64,000 bases of DNA from Phaeodactylibacter xiamenensis (GTDB taxonomy: Bacteria; Bacteroidota; Bacteroidia; Chitinophagales; Saprospiraceae). A model generated the notes under the pieces. The model was not told where the DNA came from. It saw only the letters and a program-made list of their open reading frames with translations, and did not search any database. This document shows positions 35,178-43,603 of the stretch, piece after piece; position 1 is the stretch's first letter, and the number at the start of each line of letters is the position of its first letter. The stretch covers positions 1 through 64,000 of the forward strand of contig NZ_JPOS01000090.1 of NCBI RefSeq assembly GCF_000759025.1, written 5' to 3'. The position numbers and the translations under genes were made by a program.

Positions 35178-35517
35178 ACGCCCGGTCTTTCTTAGGTAGC
35201 TTAGAAACCACAAGATCATAGGAGTGATCAATCAGTTTGAGCAACAAAGCCTCCTCCAGTCCATCTTCGAAGTAAACCGTATTCCAGTGCTTTTTATTCA
35301 TATGCCATCCCGGAATGATTTGATGATGCTCCTCCCGCAACTGCTGTGCCCACTCCGGGTCACATTTGAGGTTGACCCGAAAAGCCTCCTCGTCCAGCCC
35401 GGTAGCTGCAAACATTTTGCCCATCACCTTAAAGACCAGGGTATCCGGCCCAAAGGGAAGGGTCTCCTCCACGCCCGGTTTATTGAGACAATAGGCCCGG
35501 AAAGCTTCGATATTCAT
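35149..35517 (-). CDS. MmcQ/YjbR family DNA-binding-like protein
   Basis: 122 aa, the usual size. Motifs of the YjbR/CyaY-like fold: NIEAFRAYCLNKPGVEETLPFG, VFKVMGKMFA, FRVNLKCDPEWAQQLRE, IIPGWHMNKKHWNTV and the C-terminal LIDHSYDLVVSKLPKK. Cytoplasmic; family function unclear despite the DNA-binding name. Its 3' end overlaps the convergent TraB gene. Confidence 0.9.
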   Translation of the reverse strand: MNIEAFRAYCLNKPGVEETLPFGPDTLVFKVMGKMFAATGLDEEAFRVNLKCDPEWAQQLREEHHQIIPGWHMNKKHWNTVYFEDGLEEALLLKLIDHSYDLVVSKLPKKDRAFIEEAQERR

Positions 35518-35621
35518 GGTGTTCTTTTTCCCTCAAGTTAATCGTTTGGCAGGAAAGCACATCGACATTTTGTGGCTTGATATTTTTTTTATCTTTGGGG
35601 CGTTCAAAATCCACCCACACA

Positions 35622-35693
35622 GGCCCCGTAGTTCAAGGGATAGAATAGGTGTTTCCTAAACACTAGATCCAGGTTCGAGTCCTGGCGGGGCCA
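35622..35693 (+). tRNA. tRNA-Arg(CCT)
   Basis: 72 nt fold with acceptor GGCCCCG/CGGGGCC, D stem GTTC/GAAT, anticodon stem GGTGT/ACACT with loop TTCCTAA (anticodon CCT, reads AGG), T arm CCAGG-TTCGAGT-CCTGG and discriminator A73. CCA is not encoded. Immediately downstream is the accessory-looking PP2C block, so the 3' end may have served as an integration site (inference). Confidence 0.93.
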
Positions 35694-36070
35694 CTTCGCC
35701 ATAATGAGACGAGAAGCCCATCACAGCTCTATAACGGAATCCCTCCTTGTTCTCCCACCACACTCTCATTAGAAGACTTTGGAGAGTAACCTCCCCTCTC
35801 AATCACTAGTACATCAAGCTATAAACCCTTGACACCCCAAATTTCAGAGATCTATGACTTGAGGCACTAGGAAAGAGCACTCGCTGGAACTCATCCGGTA
35901 TTCTTTGTTGTTAGTACTTGAAATTCCTTGCCATTTGCGGTAAAATACTGGATATCCCAATAGCCTTGTTCGCTAACTTATTTTCGATCCAAGGGGGCAT
36001 AAGTGCTATTGACTCCTGAGGCAACAACACAACAGATAACGATCAAAGGCAAATATATACTTCAAAACCA
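35694..36070. other. gene-free stretch downstream of tRNA-Arg
   Basis: About 377 bp without a convincing gene, integrase remnant or RNA fold. I see no second copy of the tRNA 3' end in the window that would mark the far side of an integrated element. It contains the 5' leader of the first PP2C gene. Confidence 0.5.
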
Positions 36071-36706
36071 ATGCAATACATCGCCAAAAGCCTCCCCAAA
36101 AAAGGGAAACTTAAAAATGGAGACCACTTCGGTTTTTACGAGGACGAGCGGGTGCAGATTGCCTGTGTGGCGGACGGTGTGGGTGGAAATGCCTGCGACT
36201 GGAAAGCATCGGAACAGGCCTGTGAGGACCTGGTCTATTTTTATAAGAATGAATTTGCATCCCTTGGCGTGCAGGAAGGCATCGCACAAAGCCTGAGGAA
36301 GACCTTTGCCAGGATATACTGGACCAAAGGCAGGTGCGAGGGTATGCTGACTACCCTGGTGGCCGTTATCATTGACCGGCAGTCAGGGGAATATTTCTAC
36401 TTCGGGATTGGGGACAGCCTGATCCTTAAATTTGAAGAGGGCGCAATTGAAGAACTGACTCCGGAATGCGAATTTCGCATACAGCCGGACCTACTGCCGT
36501 CCAGGGTGAAAAGCGGAGGCTCTTTAAAGGAAGGGACCTGCTTTGCCCTAATGTCTGACGGGGTCTACACGAACCGGAAAAACTACAAGCAGGAAATTGC
36601 CCTCGTTTTGGGTTCCGATAACTGGGAGAGCAAATTTGACGAAATCATGTACCTGAACCAGTTGACCCAATTCGACGATATGACACTCCTGCTGCTGAAA
36701 GGTTGA
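36071..36706 (+). CDS. PP2C-family serine/threonine phosphatase, 211 aa
   Basis: Short, cytoplasmic PP2C-fold protein. Metal-binding motifs: NGDHF (17-21), VADGVGG (Asp35-Gly36), GIGDSLI, LMSDGVYT and the C-terminal FDDMTLLLL. After the DGVGG motif comes NACDWKASEQAC, which is shared with the next gene (SSPCDWKASMVSC), so the two are paralogues of one subfamily. It should remove phosphate from Ser/Thr residues. No kinase is in the window. It begins the block after tRNA-Arg; a 15-bp word shared with the gap before ccmD (31807-31821) lies in the following gap. Confidence 0.85.
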   Translation: MQYIAKSLPKKGKLKNGDHFGFYEDERVQIACVADGVGGNACDWKASEQACEDLVYFYKNEFASLGVQEGIAQSLRKTFARIYWTKGRCEGMLTTLVAVIIDRQSGEYFYFGIGDSLILKFEEGAIEELTPECEFRIQPDLLPSRVKSGGSLKEGTCFALMSDGVYTNRKNYKQEIALVLGSDNWESKFDEIMYLNQLTQFDDMTLLLLKG

Positions 36707-36718
36707 TTGGGATCAGCC

Positions 36719-36726
36719 TATTTTTG
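36719..36726 (+). promoter_or_regulatory. -7 promoter box candidate for the second PP2C gene
   Basis: TATTTTTG matches the Bacteroidota -7 consensus TAnnTTTG exactly and lies 96 bp before the ATG. No good -33 word is spaced correctly, so support is limited. Confidence 0.3.
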
Positions 36727-36758
36727 CAGCCGTTTTTAACGTTCAGAGCCGTTTACAG

Positions 36759-36782
36759 CAGCCGGCGGAGCAGCCGGCGGAG
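36759..36782. repeat. 12-bp tandem repeat, two copies
   Basis: CAGCCGGCGGAG occurs twice in a row, with a partial third copy (CAGCC), in the leader of the second PP2C gene, ending 32 bp before its ATG. GC-rich in an otherwise AT-rich gap. Confidence 0.7.
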
Positions 36783-36814
36783 CAGCCCTGAATCACGACC
36801 CTAAAAAACCAAAA

Positions 36815-37825
36815 ATGAAAGTAGAACTCTCGAAGCAGTCCTATAAAGACCCGGAGAAAAACAGGAACGGTGATTTTTGTACGTTTGAGCTTCTGGAAAA
36901 CGGGCACCTGGCTGTTCTGGCCCTGTCGGATGGTGTGGGGAGCAGCCCCTGTGACTGGAAAGCTTCAATGGTCAGTTGCCAAAAATTCATTGAAGCCTTT
37001 AAGGCGGATAACAATGAGGATATCACTGAGCGCTTTTTGCAAGCCCTGAAAGCCGCTAATCAGGAAGTCTTGCTCACCACAGACCGGTGCAATGGGATGA
37101 AAACCACATTCTGCGGGGTGGTATGGGACATCGGAAAGAAAAAAGTGCATTATACCAGCATTGGGGATTCCAGGATTTATGCCTTTTCGAATAACAAGGC
37201 GAGCCAAATCAGCACAGATGAAGTAAAATCCGTTATCCTCCGGAAAAAAGATGGTAAACCCATGATTGTTTCGGGCATAGCCGTTACCGCAGAAGGCATA
37301 ACCAATGTCATGGGTAGCCAACAGGTTAGTTTCGGAATTGAAACAAAAGACGCGGAGGGTATTGATGGTATGGTGTTATCAACCGATGGATTCCATGGGT
37401 TGTCCACCACCTTTGAAGAAGATATTCGCGAGGCCATCAACACCATTAGCCTGGAGCAGGGGCTGAAGCAGATTTATCATAAATACAAGGACCTGCAAAA
37501 GGATGATATGACAATCCTGGCGCTAAGAAAAGTGAAAACCGCTAATAATCATTCGGAGATCCTCGCCACTATCTTAAATAATGAAGCGATCCCGGATATG
37601 AGCAATTTTGAGCTATCCAAAGTGTTACTGCGCGGAATAGAGGAAGGGATACAGGAACAGGATGCTGACAAGGCAAGCAAGCTGATTGCCCTCTGCGAAA
37701 CAAAGCGAATCGACCTCGGAAGAGAAGAAACCGGAAATTTGATCTCCCTGATGTTCAGGGTGAATTTCCAAAACGGAGGAGTGTACCAGAAGCTCATGAG
37801 TTTGATGCGGTCCAGTAAAGCATAA
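36815..37825 (+). CDS. PP2C-family serine/threonine phosphatase with C-terminal extension, 336 aa
   Basis: PP2C domain in residues ~1-240: NGDFCTF, ALSDGVGSS (Asp39-Gly40), the shared CDWKAS motif, TTFCGVVWD, SIGDSRIYAFS, LSTDGFHGL and KDDMTILAL. Unlike the upstream paralogue it has an extra ~90-residue helical C-terminus (about 245-336) of unknown role, possibly for partner binding. No signal peptide or membrane segment. Likely cytoplasmic dephosphorylation of a Ser/Thr target. The next gene, 160 bp downstream, starts a run of exported proteins. Confidence 0.85.
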   Translation: MKVELSKQSYKDPEKNRNGDFCTFELLENGHLAVLALSDGVGSSPCDWKASMVSCQKFIEAFKADNNEDITERFLQALKAANQEVLLTTDRCNGMKTTFCGVVWDIGKKKVHYTSIGDSRIYAFSNNKASQISTDEVKSVILRKKDGKPMIVSGIAVTAEGITNVMGSQQVSFGIETKDAEGIDGMVLSTDGFHGLSTTFEEDIREAINTISLEQGLKQIYHKYKDLQKDDMTILALRKVKTANNHSEILATILNNEAIPDMSNFELSKVLLRGIEEGIQEQDADKASKLIALCETKRIDLGREETGNLISLMFRVNFQNGGVYQKLMSLMRSSKA

Positions 37826-37847
37826 GCTCTGCATCAACAAAGAAAAT

Positions 37848-37976
37848 TGCCTTTGTATTAGGTTCCAAAATCGAAAAAGCGAAGCACATGCCTCGCAACC
37901 ACTTGCAATTTACCGGGCTAAGATTGCAGTATTCTGTTGCAATTGTAATAATTTTAGGCTCTAAATTACAAAGGCA
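37848..37976. repeat. 129-bp region bounded by imperfect inverted repeats
   Basis: TGCCTTTGTA (37848-37857) and TACAAAGGCA (37967-37976) are perfect complements. The neighbouring inner sequences (TTAGGTTCCAAAAT and ATTTTAGGCTCTAA) also largely pair. It fills the gap before the exported-protein operon and ends 9 bp before the ATG, so it could be a leader hairpin, operator pair or small palindromic element. Confidence 0.5.
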
Positions 37977-37985
37977 TTAACTAAT

Positions 37986-38744
37986 ATGAGACTCTCTTTT
38001 TTATCGTTGGGGCTCTTCTTTAGCCTATCTCTGTTCGGGCAGCATAGAATTGCTATTTTTAATGTACAGACCACCGCCGGTTCTATAGCAGGCCTGGGAC
38101 AGGTCAGCAGTCAGATCGTTGCCCATTATGCAAGCGATGACCGCTTCATCGTTATCGACAAAGCCAATATACAGCTCATTAAAGATGAGCAGGACCGCCA
38201 AAAGTCTGAAGAATTCATTGACGGCTATATCGTTAATCAGGGCAAGCAGGAAGGCTTTGAGTATTGCTACTACCCGATTTATGACAAAAAGGAAAAGCTT
38301 CTTTCGGTCAAAGTGTATGATATTGAAAAAGGGACGGTCATATCAAACCAGGAAGTAGAACTGGGACACACCATCCTTGGTACACCCAAAAACCTGCAGT
38401 CTGCCATCAACAAAGTCATCGAAAAAGTAAATGCAGATTGCTTTGAATTTAGGTATGAGATCCTGAGGTGCACAGACAAAAAAATGAAGTCAAAAGCAAA
38501 AAATCTACTTTTTGCAATTGGCTACAATCAAAGAGCTAAGGAAAAAGATACCTACGAAATTTACAAGCTCGTAGTAGAGTCCGTTGGTGGCAAAGAATAC
38601 GAACGCAAAGAAGTGATTGCCATGGGCGAAATCGATGAAATTCAGGATGCCAACTTCTCTATCCTGAAAGTCACCAAAAATGGTGAAGCAGTAATGAATG
38701 CGCTGAACGCTAATGAACAGCTATACGGAGCATTAATCCGATAA
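37986..38744 (+). CDS. secreted CsgG/FlgT-like protein, 252 aa
   Basis: Signal peptide 1-18 (ends LFGQ). Residues 20-130 resemble a CsgG/FlgT-M-like alpha/beta domain: HRIAIFNVQ, HYASDDRFIVIDKANIQLIKDEQDRQ, FEYCYYPIYD. The C-terminal ~85 residues (YEIYKLVVESVGGKEYERKEV ... ILKVTKNGEAVMNAL) match the C-terminus of the next protein. CsgG and FlgT are periplasmic or outer-membrane parts of secretion or flagellar structures. First of five closely spaced genes; 34 bp to the next. The family placement is by pattern only. Confidence 0.65.
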   Translation: MRLSFLSLGLFFSLSLFGQHRIAIFNVQTTAGSIAGLGQVSSQIVAHYASDDRFIVIDKANIQLIKDEQDRQKSEEFIDGYIVNQGKQEGFEYCYYPIYDKKEKLLSVKVYDIEKGTVISNQEVELGHTILGTPKNLQSAINKVIEKVNADCFEFRYEILRCTDKKMKSKAKNLLFAIGYNQRAKEKDTYEIYKLVVESVGGKEYERKEVIAMGEIDEIQDANFSILKVTKNGEAVMNALNANEQLYGALIR

Positions 38745-38778
38745 TATTTTTATACAAACAAAAGCATTATAACAAATC

Positions 38779-40410
38779 ATGAAAAGCCAACTCACCAGCC
38801 TACTCGTCCTGGTAACTGTCTATGCTTTCTCTCAAAACTTTGGCACCGCTGTACTCATGGATACAGCTCCCAATAAGGGGGAATTCAACAAGATTTTTGT
38901 TCAGGCCATCGTAGAAAAGTACAACAATCAAAGCCCTCCACATACCGAATTTTATACCTGGAATGAAAACCCCGAATCCAATCCGGAACCCATCGAAGTG
39001 CTGAACGGCGAGGGTTTTGGTACAATCCCCATCAAACAAGCACTCTACCTCGATACCCAGTTCAGTTTTGAAAAAACACTGAAAACCAATTATCAGGTAG
39101 ATACTTTAGGCAATGTCTTGCGGATGTTTGTCTACTACCCGCATAAGATAGGGCCGCGGCTTAAGATGATTGACCTGCCTACCTCGGAAGTCATCGCGGT
39201 GCATGCCTTTGATACCAAAGACTGGGGAATTCAGGAACATTATCAGGTAACCGACTTCAAAAAGTATTTTGGAGACAACCCGAAACGACTGGAGCGCAAT
39301 AGAAAGGTCTTTAATGAAAAAATGAAGGCTTTTAAAAAGGTGGAACTCAAGCGTATTAATGAATTTTATACCAAAAAAGTCCAATCGTATGGCAAAAATA
39401 TAGACCTCGCAAGACTGGTCAAAGCTTCCGGAGACAAACGATTATTTAAAGTGGATGAATTCACGCTGGATGAAAAAGATAAATGGGGTGAGCTCTACTT
39501 AGATGCCAAATCTACCGAAAACATTGCCAAAGGCGATGTTTTGAGTATGTATCAGCTTTCTAAATATGGAGACTTTGAAATGTATACCCCGGTTTCCGGC
39601 TTTTCCATAGTGGAAGTAACCCAGGCTGGGCCGGACCGGACGAAAGCCGTACCTTCTGTATTTGCTAAGAAAAAGATGACCGAAGCCCTGCAAAGCGGAG
39701 ACGAAATTGTATTCGCAAGGAGCACGGCCTTGATCAATGAGGCGAATCGCAGGAATGAGCCTATGAAGCGTGTACAAGTCAAAGGGGAGTGCTTTATGTG
39801 CGAGCTGTACCTGGAAAGCATCCTGTTGGATGTGGCGACTACAAAGCTTATAGAACGAAACTTTGACCAGCAGCGCAGCTATTTCACAGACCAGTATACC
39901 GCTGAAAAATTCATGGACTTCAAAATGGAAGCCGTACAGGATAAACAAGAGGGTGTGGAAGTGATTTTCGAAAAAACTTCAACCGGAATGAAAGCAACGG
40001 ATGTACAAACCGGAAGGATTGTGGGATTGGAGCACGAAGAAGCCAGTGGGGTCGGCGGGCTGCTCAAGCTACCGCCTAACAGGAAAGTACAGATCGTCAA
40101 TATGTGCATGGATATCATGAATAAAGACCTGGAAATCCTGGAAATCACCAAAGAGAAAAAAGGTAAAATCAAGGAGTTTTTGGGTTACAGTGCCTTTGGG
40201 TTTGAGAATATCTCAACTTTATACATCATGAAAATCACCGAGGAAACGGTTGGCGGAAGAACGGTAGAAAGAGAAGAAGAAATAGGGCAAGTGTGGGCAA
40301 AAAGAAAGAAAACGAACACCATTGCGGAAGTTAAGGTCACGAAAGGTGAGAAGGAACTACAGCAGGCATTGGACAACGGTGATAAAATCAGATTTAAAGT
40401 CAGATATTAA
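38779..40410 (+). CDS. exported protein with repeated FlgT-C-like modules, 543 aa
   Basis: Signal peptide 1-18 (ends AFSQ). No known enzyme motif. Two regions have the same layout as the end of the preceding protein: about residues 235-315 (LYLDAKSTENIAKGDVLSMY ... FSIVEVTQ ... MTEALQSGDEIVF) and about 460-543 (STLYIMKITEETVGGRTVERE ... AEVKVTKGEKELQQALDNGD). These look like small beta-barrel modules comparable to FlgT C-terminal domains. The middle (about 340-460) has a Cys-rich GECFMCELYL segment and many Lys/Glu. It is 6 bp before the lipoprotein gene. Likely periplasmic; function unknown. Confidence 0.7.
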   Translation: MKSQLTSLLVLVTVYAFSQNFGTAVLMDTAPNKGEFNKIFVQAIVEKYNNQSPPHTEFYTWNENPESNPEPIEVLNGEGFGTIPIKQALYLDTQFSFEKTLKTNYQVDTLGNVLRMFVYYPHKIGPRLKMIDLPTSEVIAVHAFDTKDWGIQEHYQVTDFKKYFGDNPKRLERNRKVFNEKMKAFKKVELKRINEFYTKKVQSYGKNIDLARLVKASGDKRLFKVDEFTLDEKDKWGELYLDAKSTENIAKGDVLSMYQLSKYGDFEMYTPVSGFSIVEVTQAGPDRTKAVPSVFAKKKMTEALQSGDEIVFARSTALINEANRRNEPMKRVQVKGECFMCELYLESILLDVATTKLIERNFDQQRSYFTDQYTAEKFMDFKMEAVQDKQEGVEVIFEKTSTGMKATDVQTGRIVGLEHEEASGVGGLLKLPPNRKVQIVNMCMDIMNKDLEILEITKEKKGKIKEFLGYSAFGFENISTLYIMKITEETVGGRTVEREEEIGQVWAKRKKTNTIAEVKVTKGEKELQQALDNGDKIRFKVRY

Positions 40411-40416
40411 AGGCAT

Positions 40417-40872
40417 ATGAAGTACCCATTCGGTTTTTTAGTGCTTGTTCTGCTCTTATGGAGTTGCAGCAAAACCATAATCCCCTATGAGCGAACAGGA
40501 AAAGTTAACGCCATAAGCCACGAGAATGCCATCGTCGTGCTCAGCAGTCAGGGGCAGGCGGAGCACCTGGACAAATCCGTCTACCATGCGGAGCGGAATG
40601 CCTTCGAAAATTTGCTTTTCAAAGGCATTCCCAACACCAATCAGGAATCACCAATGGTCCCCAATGAATATCTGGCCCTTGAAGACAATGGTGTTATACT
40701 GGAAAGACTGCTGGTAAATCAGGGCTATAAACGGTTTATTATGGACTCCTATACCAGCCACTCCTCAGTTTCCTGCGGGGTCACCTTTGTGGATCAGGTC
40801 ATTAAAATTGACCTTCGGGGATTAAGAAACTTCTTGCAGGAAGAAGGCATCACGAAAAAATTTGGACTTTAG
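40417..40872 (+). CDS. lipoprotein of the exported-protein operon, 151 aa
   Basis: Lipoprotein signal MKYPFGFLVLVLLLWSC with Cys17 (Leu-Trp-Ser-Cys). The mature part has NAIVVLSSQGQAEHLDKSVYHAERNAFENLLFKGIP, then GYKRFIMDSYTSHSS and VIKIDLRGLRNFLQEEGITKKFGL. The pattern of a strand, then GxA...A..AF, then a C-terminal amphipathic helix is reminiscent of LPP20/FlgT-N-type folds, but the match is weak. Spacing to neighbours is 6 bp and 15 bp, so it is in the operon. Probably anchored in the outer membrane facing the periplasm. Confidence 0.7.
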   Translation: MKYPFGFLVLVLLLWSCSKTIIPYERTGKVNAISHENAIVVLSSQGQAEHLDKSVYHAERNAFENLLFKGIPNTNQESPMVPNEYLALEDNGVILERLLVNQGYKRFIMDSYTSHSSVSCGVTFVDQVIKIDLRGLRNFLQEEGITKKFGL

Positions 40873-40887
40873 CCTCAACTAAATTTT

Positions 40888-41760
40888 ATGAACCAGCTAC
40901 TGACAATCTTATCCATATGTTTCCTGACAGTAAGTCTGACTGCACAGGAACAACCGACGATTCAGCCCACGATCATGGTCATTCCTTTCGCCAAAGAGGG
41001 CAATAGCACCAGGAAAGCCTATGAGTACAGCGAGCTCAACAGGATAGCCATCACCAAAGTGAAGGAAGCCTTTGACCAAAGAGGCGTGAACACCATTGAC
41101 TTCAGGGCAAAGCTAAAGCAGCTGCAAAATTCTGAGGCACTGACAGAAGACCAGGAAATGTCGCTTAAGGATGAGGTCATTAAAATGTCCGGCGCTGATA
41201 TTTATGTGGAAATAGAGGCCAATAAAGACCGTACTAACACTGGCAACAGCGTTACCTGTATCCTGACTGCTTACGATGCCTTTTCCGGTGAGTCATTGGC
41301 GAATAAGGTATCTTCCAGTCCGAAATTCAATACTGAAAACTTCGAAAAGCTTACCCAAAAAGCCATCGAAGCCGAAGTGGACAACCTGCTCAATACCATA
41401 CAGGAAAAATTCAACGACATGGTTGAAAACGGCCGTACAATTACCATGGAAGTGGGCATTGAAATCGGTACAGACTTCAACCTGGACACAGAAGTAGACG
41501 ACAGCGGCTACTACCTCTCTGAACTGATCGAAGAATGGGTTGCTGAAAACGCCCACAACCATTATTTCCATATACAGGGGCAAAGCGAAACTAAAATGAT
41601 ATTCGATATCATAAAATTACCTCTCAAAGATGATATGGGCAGAAACTACCGGATTTCAACATTTGCGACAGACTTCAGGCGGCACTTCCGGGAAAAAGGC
41701 ATCAAAGCAGACCGAACCATCACCGGTAGCGCCATTACCATCACCCTTTCAAGCCTCTGA
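40888..41760 (+). CDS. exported DUF6175-like protein, 290 aa
   Basis: Signal peptide 1-19 (ends LTAQ). The start of the mature protein, QPTIMVIPFAKEGNSTRKAYE, and VKEAFDQRGVNTIDFRAKLKQ, match what I remember of DUF6175 proteins (not searched). The rest has SGADIYVEIEANK and TAYDAFSGESLANKVSSSP, the pattern of CsgG/curli-type or FlgO-like domains that sense or build an envelope complex. The C-terminal half has a duplicated strand set (TMEVGIEIGTDFNLDTEV). Fourth gene of the operon, 2 bp before the next. Confidence 0.65.
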   Translation: MNQLLTILSICFLTVSLTAQEQPTIQPTIMVIPFAKEGNSTRKAYEYSELNRIAITKVKEAFDQRGVNTIDFRAKLKQLQNSEALTEDQEMSLKDEVIKMSGADIYVEIEANKDRTNTGNSVTCILTAYDAFSGESLANKVSSSPKFNTENFEKLTQKAIEAEVDNLLNTIQEKFNDMVENGRTITMEVGIEIGTDFNLDTEVDDSGYYLSELIEEWVAENAHNHYFHIQGQSETKMIFDIIKLPLKDDMGRNYRISTFATDFRRHFREKGIKADRTITGSAITITLSSL

Positions 41761-41762
41761 TC

Positions 41763-42641
41763 ATGAGAATAATGGTATCCGTAATGTTGACGCTGCTCTT
41801 TGGCAGCCCTTTTGCTTTCGCGCAGGAAGCCAAACCAAGCCTCGTAATAGGACAGGTAGAAATAGAGGACAATGCCTTCGCAGCTCGCGGAGTAAAGCAG
41901 AAACTGGAAAACAGACTAAAAAAGGACTACGATGTACTATCCTCCAGCTACATCACACTGCATGTAACAGGCAACTTCGGTGAGATGCACACCATCAATG
42001 GTATGGATACCTACACCGTCGCTGATGCAGATTTGACCTACTCCCTGTCTGCTGAGGGGCTGCCAAACCGCAGCAAAACGCTTTCCATCAAATGCAAAGG
42101 CACCAATGAGAAAGACCTGGCCACCAAATTAGGCACTACCATGGCTAGAGACAGGGCGCATTATGATGAGGTCCATGCCTTTATACAGGAATACATTCAG
42201 GAAAACCTTGGAACCTGCACAAAAATAACAAGCGTCATTAATGAACGGCTCGCCAACCATGAAATGGCAAAAGCGAACAGCTTGCTGGGATACTATGATG
42301 CCCTAAGCAATTGTCAGGAAACTAAAAGCAATGCGGAGCAGGCCATACTGGATAAGCATCAGGCCTACGCCTGTGATGTCATCATTAAAAAGAGTACCAT
42401 CCTTGCCAATAGCGGCTCCCGGCAGGACCTCAGCAAAGCCATCGATATGCTCCTGATGGTCCCTCCTGATGCGCCTTGCGCAGAAAAGGCCATTTCGGTT
42501 TCAGAATTGGTCAGCAAAAAAGCCAAAGAGCTGGACGGCTACTCTACGCAGCAGCTTCAGAAACAACTCGTCATCTTTAATTCTATCACTCCCGCAGACT
42601 GGAAGACCTGGTACCGGGAAAACTACTCTAAAATCTATTAA
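41763..42641 (+). CDS. exported hypothetical protein, 292 aa
   Basis: Signal peptide 1-20 (ends AFAQ). Visible are a beta-rich N-terminal half (VIGQVEIEDNAFAARGVKQKLENRL, ITLHVTGNFGEMHTIN) and a helical, four-cysteine C-terminal half (TCTKITSVINERLANHEMAKANSLLGYYDALSNCQ ... YACDVIIKKSTIL ... PDAPCAEKAI) ending in WKTWYRENYSKIY. The cysteines may form disulfides in the periplasm. I do not recognise the family. It ends 23 bp before the DUF1853 gene. Confidence 0.7.
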   Translation: MRIMVSVMLTLLFGSPFAFAQEAKPSLVIGQVEIEDNAFAARGVKQKLENRLKKDYDVLSSSYITLHVTGNFGEMHTINGMDTYTVADADLTYSLSAEGLPNRSKTLSIKCKGTNEKDLATKLGTTMARDRAHYDEVHAFIQEYIQENLGTCTKITSVINERLANHEMAKANSLLGYYDALSNCQETKSNAEQAILDKHQAYACDVIIKKSTILANSGSRQDLSKAIDMLLMVPPDAPCAEKAISVSELVSKKAKELDGYSTQQLQKQLVIFNSITPADWKTWYRENYSKIY

Positions 42642-42664
42642 ATGATTCGTACTTTCAGCAAAGT

Positions 42665-43474
42665 ATGGATCCACGCACTCAGCAACGTTATCTCGGCTGC
42701 CTCGCCACCCCACCACTCTGGGAAGGCACGACCGTATCCCCTTTCCGGCAAATAGCGCTTTCTCTTAGCCCTGAGCCTTTGGCGGAGCAAGCTTCCTTTG
42801 ATCAGCACCGGCTTGGCAAACTGGCGGAGGCTTTTGTTTTTAATGCGCTCAAAAAGCGCCCTTCGGTCTCCTGGATTTGCGACAATCTTCAAATACAGCA
42901 GGACAAACGAACGGTGGGTGAAATCGATGCCCTGTTTTACCTCGAAGGCCAGCCCGTTCACCTCGAAGTGGCGTACAAGTTTTACCTCTTCGATACCCTT
43001 GAAAAACACGAAACACCTTTAGGTGCCTGGATTGGGCCCAACCGAAAGGACCGTTTGGTACAGAAACTGAAAAAGCTGCACCGCAAACAATTCCCCCTTT
43101 TGCACAGTGAAGTAACAAGTACGTACCTGAGACCATACGGGTTGGTGGCCGGGGCGCTGGAGCAAAGGCTATGCTTTAAGGCACAACTCTTTTTGCCTTA
43201 TCAGCAACAGGAACTTGACGTTGCCCCACTTAACCAGGACTGTATTGCAGGCTGTTACTTAACCCTGCCGGAATTAGAGGCCTTCCGGAATGCAGCTTTC
43301 TTCATCCCGCAAAAGCCCGACTGGCTGATCTCGCCTCACCCTAAGGTACAATGGCTCCCCTACCCTGAGGCCCGCCCGATTCTAAAAACCGAAACAGATC
43401 AGAAACGGTCACCCATGGTTTGGGTGCGGCAGAACAGCGGTAAAATAATCAGATGCTTTGTTGTGTTCTGGTGA
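42665..43474 (+). CDS. DUF1853 family protein, PD-(D/E)XK-like fold
   Basis: 269 aa cytoplasmic. The DUF1853 core is plain: GEIDALFYLEGQPVHLEVAYKFYLFD with the Asp and Glu-x-x-x-Lys expected of a PD-(D/E)XK nuclease-like site, then GAWIGPNRKDRLVQKLKKLHRKQFPLL. It also has FLPYQQQELD and WLISPHP near the C-terminus. Activity has not been shown for the family as far as I know. It follows the exported-protein genes by 23 bp, perhaps by chance read-through. Confidence 0.85.
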   Translation: MDPRTQQRYLGCLATPPLWEGTTVSPFRQIALSLSPEPLAEQASFDQHRLGKLAEAFVFNALKKRPSVSWICDNLQIQQDKRTVGEIDALFYLEGQPVHLEVAYKFYLFDTLEKHETPLGAWIGPNRKDRLVQKLKKLHRKQFPLLHSEVTSTYLRPYGLVAGALEQRLCFKAQLFLPYQQQELDVAPLNQDCIAGCYLTLPELEAFRNAAFFIPQKPDWLISPHPKVQWLPYPEARPILKTETDQKRSPMVWVRQNSGKIIRCFVVFW

Positions 43475-43603
43475 TCCGCTTCGGGTATTCACGCCAACCT
43501 TTTATCGGTCAAAGGATGGTGTTCGTCAAATCCTGTTGCGACAGACCGGCAATTCAGGTATTTTTAAGTGGTAATTTTTCACCATTAAATCACCTGAATC
43601 AAC

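Noticed and set aside
35694-36070. Integrase remnant or att duplicate next to tRNA-Arg
   Set aside because: No recombinase-like frame and no repeat of the tRNA 3' end seen in the window; island status stays inference.
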